A stretch of DNA of 50,923 bases from Actinomycetota bacterium (GTDB taxonomy: Bacteria > Actinomycetota > Acidimicrobiia > Acidimicrobiales > CADCSY01), in the NCBI GenBank assembly GCA_016781135.1, contig JADDQY010000078.1:144855-195777 (forward strand), written 5' to 3'. Of the stretch, positions 34,938 to 43,097 are shown one piece after another. The notes under the pieces are model-generated. The model was not told where the DNA came from and ran no database searches. It worked only from the letters and a program-made list of their open reading frames with translations. Each line of letters opens with the position of its first letter. Within the stretch, counting starts at the first letter, position 1. The translations under genes and the position numbers were made by a program.

Positions 34938-35432
34938 TCAGCCGGGACGGAACGCCGGCCTCCCGTCGCCCACGGTGCTGAGGGGACCGGGGCTGGGAAG
35001 GCCGCTGAGCTCGGCGAGGTCGGCGTCCCAGGCGTTGGCTCGCTCCCGGTCCCAGCCTTGGCTGGTGGCCACCACCTCGCCCGCCTTGTCGACCAGCACC
35101 AGCGTGGGCACGGTCTCGATCCCGTAGGCGGCGGAGACGCCGTAGCCGTCGCTGTCGTCGAGGGCGGGAGCTTCGAAGCCGAGCTCGTCGAGCCAGGGCC
35201 GGGCCGCGGCCGCCGGGTCCTGCGACACGGCGGCCACATTGACGACGTGTCCGTAGCGGTTGGCGAGCTCCCCCCACAGCGGGAACGACAGCTTGCACAC
35301 CGGACAGCTGGTCTTGAAGAACGCGAGCAGCGCCGGGCCCGACCGGGTCAGCTCGTCGAGACCGAGTCGATCGAGGCCCGAGCCGCTGGCCGGAAGGTCG
35401 AAACCCGGAGCGGTGGATCCCGGCGAGATCAT
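34938..35432 (-). CDS. Thioredoxin-fold protein (TlpA/AhpC-like) with CPVC motif
   Basis: This is a 164-residue protein. It begins ISPGSTAPGFDLPASGSG, typical of peroxiredoxin/TlpA-like redoxins. It carries a CPVC active site (Cys43, Cys46) in LLAFFKTSCPVCKLSFPLW and the cis-proline region GIETVPTLVLVDKAGEVVA. No signal peptide or membrane helix is seen, so it should act in the cytoplasm as a thiol-disulfide reductase. The partner is unknown; mycothiol-linked redox control is possible. ATG 35432 is supported by a leaderless promoter. Confidence 0.83.
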   Translation of the reverse strand: MISPGSTAPGFDLPASGSGLDRLGLDELTRSGPALLAFFKTSCPVCKLSFPLWGELANRYGHVVNVAAVSQDPAAAARPWLDELGFEAPALDDSDGYGVSAAYGIETVPTLVLVDKAGEVVATSQGWDRERANAWDADLAELSGLPSPGPLSTVGDGRPAFRPG

Positions 35433-35438
35433 GAGGAC

Positions 35439-35444
35439 ACGCTA
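35439..35444 (-). promoter_or_regulatory. Predicted -10 (TAGCGT) of the redoxin gene, leaderless
   Basis: TAGCGT on the minus strand, a 6-base spacer, then ATG 35432. It lies in the 20-base gap after the acylphosphatase stop. Confidence 0.55.
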
Positions 35445-35452
35445 CCGGGCGC

Positions 35453-35725
35453 TCAGCGGATGACGAAGGACGCCAGCCCCTCCGGTGGCTCCTCGGTGGC
35501 CTCCACTCCGGCCACGGAGGCAGCGGGCGGGCCCCGGTGACACCATCGTTCCAGGGCCTCGACGGCGTCCGGTTCGCCCTCCACGACCACCTCCACCCGG
35601 CCGTCGCCCAGGTTTCGGGCCCACCCGGCGAGCCCCGCCCGCTCGGCGTGGCGCTGGGCGCCGGCCCGGAAGAAGACCCCCTGGACCCGGCCCGAGATCA
35701 GAAGTCGGCGACGCACGGCGGCCAT
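35453..35725 (-). CDS. acyP: Acylphosphatase
   Basis: This is a 90-residue protein with the full acylphosphatase signature: LISGRVQGVFFRAGAQRHA (catalytic Arg in the VQGVxFR loop) and AGWARNLGDGRVEVVVEG (catalytic Asn). It hydrolyses acyl-phosphate bonds in small metabolites or proteins. ATG 35725 matches the usual N-terminus; the upstream frame to 35845 runs into the divergent CPBP gene. A TACCCT on the minus strand ends 11 bases upstream. The redoxin gene follows after 20 bases on the same strand. Confidence 0.92.
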   Translation of the reverse strand: MAAVRRRLLISGRVQGVFFRAGAQRHAERAGLAGWARNLGDGRVEVVVEGEPDAVEALERWCHRGPPAASVAGVEATEEPPEGLASFVIR

Positions 35726-35735
35726 GGTCGGCTGG

Positions 35736-35742
35736 CAGGGTA
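35736..35742. promoter_or_regulatory. Possible shared -10 for the divergent acylphosphatase and CPBP genes
   Basis: CAGGGTA reads as CAGGGT on the plus strand, 7 bases before GTG 35749, and as TACCCT on the minus strand, 11 bases before ATG 35725. The two start codons are only 23 bases apart. Confidence 0.35.
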
Positions 35743-35748
35743 GTGCGG

Positions 35749-36390
35749 GTGCCCTCGCTGAGCCCGCTCGACGCGGTGACCTTCGCCGTGCTCGCGTTCG
35801 TCGGCCTACGCCTGGTCGCCGTCGCCCGGCGAGCGGTGCGACCACCGCTGCGGCGCGAGGTCCTCTCCTTGTGGCGGGGCATCCGGCTCCGCCACGTGCT
35901 CCCGGTGCCCTTCGTGGTGGCGGCGGTGGCCACCAGCGCCTACGTCCTACTCGGGGTCCCCGGGCTCGACTTCGGCTGGTGGTCCGCTATCGGCGGACAG
36001 GGCAATGTGGTGACGGGCAGCACCGAACGTGCGGCGGGTACCGCCCTCGAGGTGCTCCTGCCCCTGGCCTTCGTGGTGCTGCTCGTCCCCGGGCTACCGC
36101 TGTTCGCCGCCGCCGAGGAGCGGGCGTTCCGCCTGGGTGCCGAGGGGTGGTCGACGAGCCGGCGAATCCTGCAGGGGGTGGCCTTCGGCGCCGTCCACGC
36201 CATCGTCGGCATTCCCATCGGCGGGGCCCTGGCCCTGTCGGTCGGCGGCTGGTGGTTCACCGCGGTGTACCTGTGGGGCTTTCGCCGGGGCGGGCGCCCG
36301 GTTGCTCTTCGGGAGGCCACGCTGGCCCACCTGTCCTACAACGCCGCGGTGTTGAGCCTCCTCGTGGCCTCGGTGGTGCTCACGGCCTGA
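35749..36390 (+). CDS. CPBP-family intramembrane metalloprotease-like protein
   Basis: This is a 213-residue membrane protein with about five helices. The motifs EERAFR (in AAAEERAFRLGAEGW) and FGAVHAIVG correspond to the EExxxR and FxxxH motifs of CPBP (CAAX protease and bacteriocin-processing) proteins. The usual HxxxN/D third motif is less clear; LSYNAAVL near the end may hold it. Family members are Rce1-like proteases or membrane partners, so proteolytic activity is unproven here. GTG codons at 35743 and 35749 are both possible starts. The second sits 7 bases after a CAGGGT hexamer. Confidence 0.78.
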   Translation: MPSLSPLDAVTFAVLAFVGLRLVAVARRAVRPPLRREVLSLWRGIRLRHVLPVPFVVAAVATSAYVLLGVPGLDFGWWSAIGGQGNVVTGSTERAAGTALEVLLPLAFVVLLVPGLPLFAAAEERAFRLGAEGWSTSRRILQGVAFGAVHAIVGIPIGGALALSVGGWWFTAVYLWGFRRGGRPVALREATLAHLSYNAAVLSLLVASVVLTA

Positions 36391-36405
36391 GGTCCCGTCC
36401 GCCTG

Positions 36406-36434
36406 CTGACAGATCCGCCAGCCAGTGCTAGCGT
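36406..36434 (+). promoter_or_regulatory. Promoter of the cold-shock gene, -35 CTGACA / -10 TAGCGT, 17-bp spacer
   Basis: CTGACA (36406-36411), 17 bases, TAGCGT (36429-36434). Transcription from about 36441 gives a leader of about 55 bases, unlike the leaderless neighbours and in keeping with cold-shock genes, whose leaders are often regulatory. Confidence 0.65.
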
Positions 36435-36496
36435 TGCCTGCGTCAAGTGGGTACGTGCGACAGGCCGACCCCATCGAGTAACAAGGGGGATCGGTT

Positions 36497-36697
36497 GTGG
36501 CAACCGGTACCGTGAAGTGGTTCAACGCCGAGAAGGGCTACGGCTTCATCCAGCGCGAGGGCGGCTCCGACCTCTTCGTCCACTACACCGCCATCAACGG
36601 CTCGGGCTACCGGTCCCTCGAGGAGGGCCAGGCCGTCGAGTTCGAGGTGACCCAGGGCCCCAAGGGCGATCAGGCCCAGAACGTCACCGTCGTCTGA
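36497..36697 (+). CDS. Cold-shock protein (CspA family)
   Basis: This is a 66-residue single-domain cold-shock protein. RNP1 is KGYGFIQ and RNP2 is LFVHY, in the frame [20 protein letters not shown]. It binds single-stranded RNA and DNA and keeps mRNA unfolded in the cold or during growth. It starts with GTG after an AAGGGGGA ribosome-binding site. The final NVTVV is standard for the family. Confidence 0.96.
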   Translation: MATGTVKWFNAEKGYGFIQREGGSDLFVHYTAINGSGYRSLEEGQAVEFEVTQGPKGDQAQNVTVV

Positions 36698-36699
36698 CC

Positions 36700-36719
36700 C
36701 CGGGGCCTTGGCGCCCCGG
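36700..36719 (+). terminator. Hairpin after the cold-shock gene
   Basis: CCGGGGC (36700-36706) pairs with GCCCCGG (36713-36719) around a 6-base loop, 3 bases after the stop codon. There is no T tract. Confidence 0.45.
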
Positions 36720-37112
36720 CAACCCGTCGGCATCGTCGGTCGAGCCGGCGATCCCCGTGCGCTCGCCCGTCTCCTGGGCCTGGGTCGCGTCGCGATCGGC
36801 GCCACGCTGGTCCTCGCCCCCGGGGTGATCAGCGCGTGGGCAGGACCGGCCGCCCGTCGCCCCGGGATCGAGCTCATCACCCGGGCTGCCGGCATACGCG
36901 ACCTCCTGGTGGGGTGGCGCGTGGTCCAGGCCCTCGGGCAGGGCGCCCCGGTGCGCCGGCACGTGGTCGACGGTGCCGTGGCCGATGCGGTCGACCTCGG
37001 TGCGGTGATCGCCGCTTGGCCCCACCTGCCCCGGCTGCCCCGCCTGGCTCTCGCCGGTGCCGGCGCCGGCGCCGTCGCCCTCGGCACCTGGTTGGCGTCG
37101 GCGCTCGACTGA
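36708..37112 (+). CDS. Small hypothetical membrane protein
   Basis: This encodes about 134 residues. Three to four weak hydrophobic segments are seen: LGRVAIGATLVLAPGVISAW, AGIRDLLVGWRVVQAL, AVADAVDLGAVIAAW and LALAGAGAGAVALGTWLA. Charged connecting loops include GPAARRPGIELITRAAGIRD. The pattern resembles short DUF4267-like membrane proteins, but I cannot assign it. The only in-frame start is a TTG at 36708, which overlaps the cold-shock terminator hairpin, so the true start is uncertain. Codon bias is good throughout. Confidence 0.6.
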   Translation: MAPRQPVGIVGRAGDPRALARLLGLGRVAIGATLVLAPGVISAWAGPAARRPGIELITRAAGIRDLLVGWRVVQALGQGAPVRRHVVDGAVADAVDLGAVIAAWPHLPRLPRLALAGAGAGAVALGTWLASALD

Positions 37113-37144
37113 CGGGCGGGAGCGACCGTGCCGCAGGCACGCGC

Positions 37145-37666
37145 TCAGCCCTCGACCGCTGCGGGACATCCCAGGGCAGTTGCCACCCGGGCCGCCTCGA
37201 CGACGTCGACCTCGTTCAGCACGAGCTCGGCCAGGTAGTACGACACCAGTGGAGCCTGGGTCCTGGTCCACGCACCTATCCCGTAGTCGAAGTACCAGCC
37301 ACCCCAGTCGTCGAGCTCGTAGAGCGCGTCCACTTCGTCGGGCGTGAGCTGTTCGAGGACGTGGAGCCGCACCGGGCCGTCGTGGGACTGCCAGCGCCCG
37401 GCCTCGGGGTCGAGGAGCCACCCGCCCTCGTGGTCGAGCCGGTAGAGCCGCTCGGGATGGTCACCGCGGTACCGGGTGAACGCGCCACCCGGTCCCGGCA
37501 TCCGGTAGGGCTCGTTGCGCCGCCCACCGGCGTAGGCCGCGTACCACCGGGTCGCCTCCAGGGCGGGTGACCACCCGCTGGCCCACAACGCCTCTTCGTC
37601 GGCCTCCCGGGCCAGGAAGGCCACCACGGTGGGGCGGATCCGCCGCTTGGCCGTTCGAGGCGCCAC
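37145..37666 (-). CDS. Hypothetical soluble protein
   Basis: This is a 173-residue protein rich in Trp, Tyr and acidic residues. Notable stretches are RPTVVAFLAREADEEALWAS, FTRYRGDHPERLYRLDHEGG and LYELDDWGGWYFDYGIGAW. No signal peptide, membrane helix or catalytic motif is recognised. GTG 37666 is chosen because CACGGT lies 7 bases upstream (a weak -10) and the residues before it look non-coding. Its position beside envelope genes gives no clear hint of function. Confidence 0.65.
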   Translation of the reverse strand: MAPRTAKRRIRPTVVAFLAREADEEALWASGWSPALEATRWYAAYAGGRRNEPYRMPGPGGAFTRYRGDHPERLYRLDHEGGWLLDPEAGRWQSHDGPVRLHVLEQLTPDEVDALYELDDWGGWYFDYGIGAWTRTQAPLVSYYLAELVLNEVDVVEAARVATALGCPAAVEG

Positions 37667-37734
37667 CGGCCCAACCGTGCCAGCCCGCCGGCTCGGCCCG
37701 CAAGGGTGACATCTGGACGAGCCGCCCCCGTGGT

Positions 37735-37740
37735 TACCCT
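37735..37740 (+). promoter_or_regulatory. Predicted -10 (TACCCT) upstream of the M15 peptidase gene
   Basis: TACCCT, a 6-base spacer, then GTG 37747. A better-looking start, ATG 37844 with a GAGGGCAAGG ribosome-binding site, lies 97 bases downstream in another frame. Confidence 0.5.
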
Positions 37741-37746
37741 TTCCTG

Positions 37747-38820
37747 GTGCAAAACGGCCGCCCAAGGGCACCTCTCACCCCACTGGTCGCGCCGGCACGA
37801 ACGCCCCTCCTGCCTGGCCCGCTTCCCCGGCGAGGGCAAGGGCATGGTCCGGCCCCGCTCCCGGCGGCGTGGACCCGCTGCTCAGGCCACCGCGCCTCGC
37901 GGCGTATCGTGACCCTGGCCGGCGCTGCGGCGCTGGCCATCGCCGCGTGCGGTGATCCCACCGGCGGCGTCGACCTCGGTCCGGCCACCGCTCCTGGCGG
38001 TGATATCGCCCCGGCCACCGCCCCCGCCCCCGCCCCCGCCCCCGCGCCCGCCCCCGTGGTCCCCGGCGCCCTTCCCGCCCCTGCTCCCGACCCCGGCCTC
38101 GACACCGGGCAAGCCGGCGCTCCTCGCCCTGACTGGTTGGGTACCCGGCCCTTGCCGCTCCGCCCCGACGGCTTCGGCGAGGTGCAGCCGACCCCTCCGG
38201 AGCTGCAGGATCGTCAGCTCGTGACCATCGACGGCTTGGTACCCCCGCCCGACGCTCGCTTCGCCTCGGCCGTCGTCCCGGTTCCCCACGACGTCGTCGC
38301 CCGATCCACCTGGCACTCGGCCTGTCCGGTGGCGCTCGACGACCTCCGCTACCTCACCGTCAGCTTCTGGGGCTTCGATGCCCGTGCCCACACCGGTGAG
38401 CTGATCGTGCACGCCGACGTCGCCGACGAGGTCGTCGGCGTGTTCCGGCGGCTGTACGAGGAGCGCTTCCCGATCGAGGAGATGCGCATCACCCGAGCCG
38501 ACGAGCTCGACGCCCGCCCTACGGGAGACGGCAACAACACGGGCGCGTTCGTGTGCCGGCGTTCGCGAGGCACGTCGTCGTGGTCCGAGCACGCCTACGG
38601 CCGGGCGGTCGACATCAACCCCTTTCACAACCCCTACCTGAAGGGGGAGCTGGTGCTTCCGGAGCTGGCCTCGGCCTACCGGGACCGCACCCCCGCCCGC
38701 CCCGGCATGATCGTGGCCGGCGACGTGGTCACCGAGGCGTTCGCCGAGCTGGGGTGGGGCTGGGGGGGTGCATGGCGCTCCAGCAAGGACTACATGCACT
38801 TCTCGGTGAACGGACGCTGA
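37747..38820 (+). CDS. M15-family D-Ala-D-Ala carboxypeptidase-like lipoprotein
   Basis: The mature part is an M15 peptidase: SSWSEHAYGRAVDINPFHN gives the zinc-binding H-x6-D, and KDYMHFSVNG the second histidine. It should trim peptidoglycan stem peptides outside the cell. A lipoprotein signal (RRIVTLAGAAALAIAACGDP) and an Ala-Pro repeat linker near 38020-38060 precede it. In this frame the signal starts only at residue 52. The first 50 codons use many A/T third positions, so they are probably not translated. A second frame from ATG 37844 gives a fitting Arg-rich n-region (VRPRSRRRGPAA) and would join the signal after one indel. The 5' end may therefore be frameshifted. Confidence 0.78.
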   Translation: MQNGRPRAPLTPLVAPARTPLLPGPLPRRGQGHGPAPLPAAWTRCSGHRASRRIVTLAGAAALAIAACGDPTGGVDLGPATAPGGDIAPATAPAPAPAPAPAPVVPGALPAPAPDPGLDTGQAGAPRPDWLGTRPLPLRPDGFGEVQPTPPELQDRQLVTIDGLVPPPDARFASAVVPVPHDVVARSTWHSACPVALDDLRYLTVSFWGFDARAHTGELIVHADVADEVVGVFRRLYEERFPIEEMRITRADELDARPTGDGNNTGAFVCRRSRGTSSWSEHAYGRAVDINPFHNPYLKGELVLPELASAYRDRTPARPGMIVAGDVVTEAFAELGWGWGGAWRSSKDYMHFSVNGR

Positions 38821-38833
38821 CCCTGGCGTCCGG

Positions 38834-40373
38834 ATGAGCGCCTCTGGGGGGAGCGACGTCGTGGTCGGCGCCGGCCACAACGGGCTCGTCGCCGCCTGCT
38901 ACCTGGCCCGCGCCGGCCGCCAAGTGGTGGTGCTCGAGCAGCTCGACCGCCCGGGCGGGGGCTCGCGCACCGAAGAGACGGTGCCCGGCTACCACTTCGA
39001 CGTGCACTCGGCGGCCCACAACATCATCAACATGACCCGCCATCCCCGACGAGCTCGACCTGGCCGGCGTCGGCCTCGTGTACCAGGAGATGGACCCGTT
39101 CTCCGTCGCCGTGCACGCCGACGGGCGCCGCGTGCGCTTCCACCGCTCGATCGAGGCCACCGTGGCCTCCATCGCCGAGGAGGACCCCGGCGAGGCCGCC
39201 GAGTACCAGCGGTTCATGGGCAAGGCCATACCCGTCATCCGGGCGGTCCTGCCCGCCATCCGTGGGGACGTGTCGCCAAAGGTGCTCCCCCGGCGGCTCC
39301 TCGACGTCGTGCGCTCGCTGCGCCACCAACCGCTCACGACCGTCCGAGACGTCATCGGCCCCTATGACCCTCTGCTACGACGCTGGCTCGAGTCGGACCT
39401 GACCCGCGAGCCGGTCGCCGCCTTCGCCGCCCACGCCGGAGTGGGCCCGACGACACCGGGCGGTGCGCTCTTCGCCTTCTGGCAGGCTGCCTACCACCTG
39501 TCTGGCCAGTGGCACGCCCGCGGAGGCGCCCAGTCACTCATCGACGCCCTGGTGAGGCGCCTGGCGGCGCTCGGGGGCGAGCTGCGCTGCTCGGCACCCG
39601 TCGAGCGCATCGAGACCGGGAGCGGCCGGGTGCAGGCGGTGGCGCTCCAAGGCGGCGAGCGCATCGCTGCCCGTTCGGTGGTCACCGCCATCGATCCCAA
39701 GGTGGCGTTGCTGGGGCTGCTCGATCCACCCCTCGCCGGCGAGGCCGGGGCCGACCTGGCGGCTGCCCGCCGGTCCAACGTGGTCCAAGCCGTCGTCCAC
39801 GTGGCCACCGATGCGCTGCCGCCCTATGCCAACAGCGCCGCCGGTGACTGGAACGGCCTGCAGAGCTTCGTCGACCGCCTCGATGTTCTCTCCAGCGCCT
39901 GGGGCCAGGCCGAGGCCGGTCGCCTCCCCGATCCCTTGCCTCTCTACGCCTTCACCGCGTCCGCCCTGGACGACCGCCTCGCTCCCCCGGGCCACCACAC
40001 CGTCTACCTCGCGTGCCCCGCCGCCCCCTCCAGGGTGGAGGGCGGCTGGCCGGCGCGGGCCGAGGAGCTGGTCGATCGCAGTCTGGAGATCGTCGAGGCT
40101 CGGGCCCCGGGCTTTGCTCGCTCGATCCGCGGCATCGCCCGGTTCACCCCCGACGAGATGGAGCGTGAGGGGCGCTGGCCCGGCGCCCACCCCATGCATC
40201 TCGACATCGCCCTCGACCAGCTCGGGCCGTTCCGGCCGACACGGAGGCTGGGCAGTTGGCGCACCCCGATCGACGGGCTCTACATCTCCGGTGCCGGCAC
40301 CAACCCCACCGGCGGGATCGCCGGTACGCCCGGGCGCCAGGCAGCGAGGGCGTTGCTCAGCGACGCCCGCTGA
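38834..40373 (+). pseudogene. Phytoene-desaturase-like NAD(P)/FAD oxidoreductase gene with a one-base frameshift
   Basis: The N-terminal FAD-binding part (VVVGAGHNGLVAACYLARAG, VVLEQLDRPGGGSRTEETVP) is in one frame from ATG 38834. The rest (from AIPDELDLAGVGLVYQEMDP to TNPTGGIAGTPGRQAARALL) is in the +1-shifted frame that reads to 40373. The two join exactly if one C of the CCC at 39036-39038 is dropped: NMT then AIPDELDLAG. The restored protein would have about 512 residues, as in the phytoene-dehydrogenase-related family that ends in the second FAD motif DGLYISGAGTNPTGG. The long second part alone is open from 39078. Either the gene is broken or the sequence has an indel error. The natural substrate is unknown. 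Confidence 0.85.
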
Positions 40374-40382
40374 CGCCCTCGC

Positions 40383-41216
40383 TCAACCGCCCCCGGTCAA
40401 CGCTTCCACCGACTGGGTACGGCGCAGGAGCGACCGCCATCCGGTGGCGACGAGATAGCACGCCATGGCCACGAGCACGATGGCAGAACCGGGGGCGACG
40501 TCGCCGTAGTGCGATGCCAGCAGCCCGCCGACGGCGCTGGCGGCTCCGGCACCCGAGGCCAGCCACAAAGTCGAGCGGTAGCTCGAAGCCACCTGAGCGG
40601 CGGCGGCGACGGGCACGACCATCATGGCCGAGATCAGCAGCAAGCCGATCGACGACATACCCCCGACCACGACCAGCGCCACCATCAAGGTCAGGGCCAT
40701 GACCATGCGATCGGTGGGCACGCCTGCCACCCGGGCCGCCTGCTCGTCGAAGGCGAGCGCCACCAGCCTCGGGTACAGCGCCACGGTGACGACCACCACG
40801 GCGGCGGCGAGGGCCACGATGACCCCGACCTGAGGCCACGTGAGGTTCAGGGGGCTCCCGAACAACAGGCCCACGAGTCGGGTCTGGCCGGCGTTGGCCC
40901 GGGCCGAGAACAAGTAGCCCAGGGCGATGCCCCCGTAGAAGATCAAGGCGATGGCGAGGTCGCCGGCCAGGCCGGCCCGGCCCATCCGCACCAGCAGCAC
41001 CCCGGCCAGCGCGGTGAAGGCGAGGGCGCCCACGACCGGGTCGGCCCCGAGCAGGAAGGCGAGTCCGACGCCGGCGAAGGCGACATGGCCCATGCCGTCG
41101 CCCACCAGCGACTGACCCCGCTGGACGATGAAGCTGCCCACCAGCGGAGCAACGGCCGCGATCACGGCACACGCCACGAAGGCCCGCTGCATGAACTCGA
41201 GGGCGAACGGATTCAT
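40383..41216 (-). CDS. znuB: Zinc/manganese ABC transporter permease
   Basis: This is a 277-residue protein of the ABC-3 permease family with about eight membrane helices. The segments LVGDGMGHVAFAGVGLAFLL, YGGIALGYLFSARANAG and GMSSIGLLLISAMMVVPVAA are typical. It forms the membrane channel for zinc or manganese together with the ATPase and binding lipoprotein encoded just upstream. Its ATG overlaps the ATPase stop (ATGA). It is the last gene of the three-gene operon. Confidence 0.92.
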   Translation of the reverse strand: MNPFALEFMQRAFVACAVIAAVAPLVGSFIVQRGQSLVGDGMGHVAFAGVGLAFLLGADPVVGALAFTALAGVLLVRMGRAGLAGDLAIALIFYGGIALGYLFSARANAGQTRLVGLLFGSPLNLTWPQVGVIVALAAAVVVVTVALYPRLVALAFDEQAARVAGVPTDRMVMALTLMVALVVVGGMSSIGLLLISAMMVVPVAAAAQVASSYRSTLWLASGAGAASAVGGLLASHYGDVAPGSAIVLVAMACYLVATGWRSLLRRTQSVEALTGGG

Positions 41217-41938
41217 TGGGCGGGTGCAACCACTGGGCGCTGGGCGGCGCCTGGATGACCGACCCGAGCCTGGCCACCTTCGATCTCCACGACCCGGTGC
41301 GCCAATCCGGCGAAGCCCTCGGGGTCATGGCTGACGTAGACCACGGCCATCCCCTCGGCGGTGACGAGGTGCTCGAGCGCGTCTCGAAGCACCCCGCGAG
41401 CGTCACCGTCGACACCGGCGGTGGGCTCGTCCATGACCAGGAGCCTCGGGGCAGTAACCAGCGCCCGGGCGATGAGCGCTCGCTGCTGCTGGCCCCCCGA
41501 CAGCTCTGCCATCCGGCGCTGCCGATATCCGACCAGCCCCAGCACCTCCACCACGTGCTCGATGCGCGCCGTCTCCTCGGGTCGTCGACCCCCGAACCGA
41601 CGAGCCTTGGCCGCCAGTCCGCTCTTCACCACCTCGTCGACGCTCACCGGCAGGGCGAACGCCGACACCGCCCGCTGGGGGACGTACCCGACCTTGTCCC
41701 AACGGCGGAACCGTTCGAGCGGGGTCCCGAACAACCGCACTCGCCCTGAGGTCGCCCCAAGCAACCCCAAGCTGAGCTTCATCAGCGTCGTCTTCCCCGA
41801 GCCGTTGGCCCCGACCACCGCCACGAACTCGCCCTCGCTGACGCGAAGCGACACCTCCCGCAACACCGGCACCCGCCGGTAGGCGAAGCTGACGGCGTCA
41901 AGCTCCAACGCCGGCGAGGTCGGTTCGAGGACCGGCAC
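41213..41938 (-). CDS. znuC: Zinc/manganese ABC transporter ATP-binding protein
   Basis: This is a 241-residue ABC ATPase with Walker A GANGSGKTT, Q-loop VGYVPQRAV, signature LSGGQQQRALIARAL, Walker B RLLVMDEPTAGVD and H-loop VYVSHD. It powers uptake through the permease encoded next. GTG 41938 comes 1 base after the znuA stop, so translation is coupled; the longer frame from 42067 lies inside znuA. Zinc versus manganese specificity cannot be read from this subunit. Confidence 0.93.
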   Translation of the reverse strand: MPVLEPTSPALELDAVSFAYRRVPVLREVSLRVSEGEFVAVVGANGSGKTTLMKLSLGLLGATSGRVRLFGTPLERFRRWDKVGYVPQRAVSAFALPVSVDEVVKSGLAAKARRFGGRRPEETARIEHVVEVLGLVGYRQRRMAELSGGQQQRALIARALVTAPRLLVMDEPTAGVDGDARGVLRDALEHLVTAEGMAVVYVSHDPEGFAGLAHRVVEIEGGQARVGHPGAAQRPVVAPAQ

Positions 41939-41939
41939 G

Positions 41940-42923
41940 TCAGCAGCCGAGGGCGGTGGCGAAGCGCGCCGCCTGGTCACGAACGAGGTCGATGAAGCCC
42001 CTTCGGGCTTGATCAGCGGTGACGGCGTCGAGCGGCGAGATCTCCAGCAAGGCGACGTCGGCTTCACGGGCCACCGTCTCCGCGCCCTGCCTCCCCTCCA
42101 CGGGCTCGGTCAGCACGTGTTCGAACCCTTCGCGCTCGACCTCTTCCACCAACTCGGCCAGGGCGGTGCTGGAAGCACCGGCGGAGGGATCGATCCCGGT
42201 CACGCCGTGCTGCTCTACACCGAAGGGCTCCAGGAGGTAGCGGTAGGCCTGGTGGCTCACGACCGCTTCACGGTGGCGGCACCCACCGCCGAGGGTCCTT
42301 TCGAGCTCGCCCTCGAGATCGACCAGCGCCTCGCTCAGCTCCCGGGCGTTCTCCCGATAGATGGTGGCGTCGTCGGGATGGGCAGCCGAGAACGCCTCGC
42401 CGGTGCGCACGGCAGCGTCGGCCATCACGTCGGGGTCGAACCAGATGTGGGGATCGACCGTCGCACGTTCGTCTCCCCTGTGCTCGTCCCCCTCGTCGCC
42501 GTGCGCCCCGCCGACGGGCTCGAGCAGGCGATCGGGGCCGGCCACCTCGGTGAGGGAGACGACCTGACCCTCGGCTGACTGCACGGCCTGCTCCACCTGA
42601 GGCTGGTAGCCGATGTCGCCCACGAACAGCACCACGTCAGCGGTCTCGATGGCCTCCCGCTGGCTCGGTGTGATCTCCAGGTCGTGGGCTTCGGGGCCTC
42701 CGGCGTTCAGCAGTGACACCTCGGCGTCGGGGGCGATGCGGTCGGCGAGCCAGGCCAGGGGATAGACGGCGGCGACGACGGAGACGCCCTCGCCGCCCGA
42801 GGCTCCCGCCGCCGGCCCTGACCGCGGTGCCCCGCCCCCACCGCAGGCGGCGAGGAGCGCGAGAAGCGAAGCGAGCAGGACGACGGCAGCGGACCTCGAT
42901 CTGCGGTCGAGCGCCGAGGCCAT
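41940..42923 (-). CDS. znuA: Zinc/manganese ABC transporter substrate-binding lipoprotein
   Basis: This is a 327-residue cluster A-I binding protein. A lipoprotein signal (SAAVVLLASLLALLAACGGG, Cys after LLAA) is followed by VSVVAAVYPLAWLADRI and GPEAHDLEITPSQ (first metal His). A His/Asp/Glu loop (GAHGDEGDEHRGDE), DPHIWFDPDVMADAA (second His) and VVSHQAYRYLLEPFG (third His) follow. The His-rich loop is typical of zinc-specific members, hence the znuA name. ATG 42923 is supported by a leaderless -10; GTG 42941 is the alternative. It is the first gene of the znuA-znuC-znuB operon. Confidence 0.9.
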   Translation of the reverse strand: MASALDRRSRSAAVVLLASLLALLAACGGGGAPRSGPAAGASGGEGVSVVAAVYPLAWLADRIAPDAEVSLLNAGGPEAHDLEITPSQREAIETADVVLFVGDIGYQPQVEQAVQSAEGQVVSLTEVAGPDRLLEPVGGAHGDEGDEHRGDERATVDPHIWFDPDVMADAAVRTGEAFSAAHPDDATIYRENARELSEALVDLEGELERTLGGGCRHREAVVSHQAYRYLLEPFGVEQHGVTGIDPSAGASSTALAELVEEVEREGFEHVLTEPVEGRQGAETVAREADVALLEISPLDAVTADQARRGFIDLVRDQAARFATALGC

Positions 42924-42930
42924 TCCTGAA

Positions 42931-42936
42931 ATAGTA
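42931..42936 (-). promoter_or_regulatory. Predicted -10 (TACTAT) of znuA, leaderless
   Basis: TACTAT on the minus strand, a 7-base spacer, then ATG 42923. The surrounding AT-rich stretch is unusual for this DNA and might hold a metal-regulator site, but I cannot see a convincing Zur palindrome. Confidence 0.5.
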
Positions 42937-43097
42937 ACCACTCCTGTTCGCGGCGAGCTCCGCCGGGCGAAGGAGCCGCCCCGGCCCGACGACCACCAGG
43001 AGCTGGTCGAAAGGGCCGGCGACGAAGTCGCCAGGCCTACCTGCGTCGCCGGCAGGTAGAGCGGCAGGTTCGACGGCCGATCACCAGCGAAGGGTGG

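Noticed and set aside
33503..35239. Minus-strand extension of the PhoU/TrkA-C frame to 990 codons
   Set aside because: It overlaps the MgtE-like and redoxin genes in another phase and has no recognisable motif.
38020..38062. GC-rich tandem repeat (CCCGCC units)
   Set aside because: It encodes the Ala-Pro linker of the M15 lipoprotein in frame, so it is a coding low-complexity stretch and not a separate element.
42924..42960. Zur operator upstream of znuA
   Set aside because: The region is AT-rich but I could not find a clear palindrome, so no operator is called.
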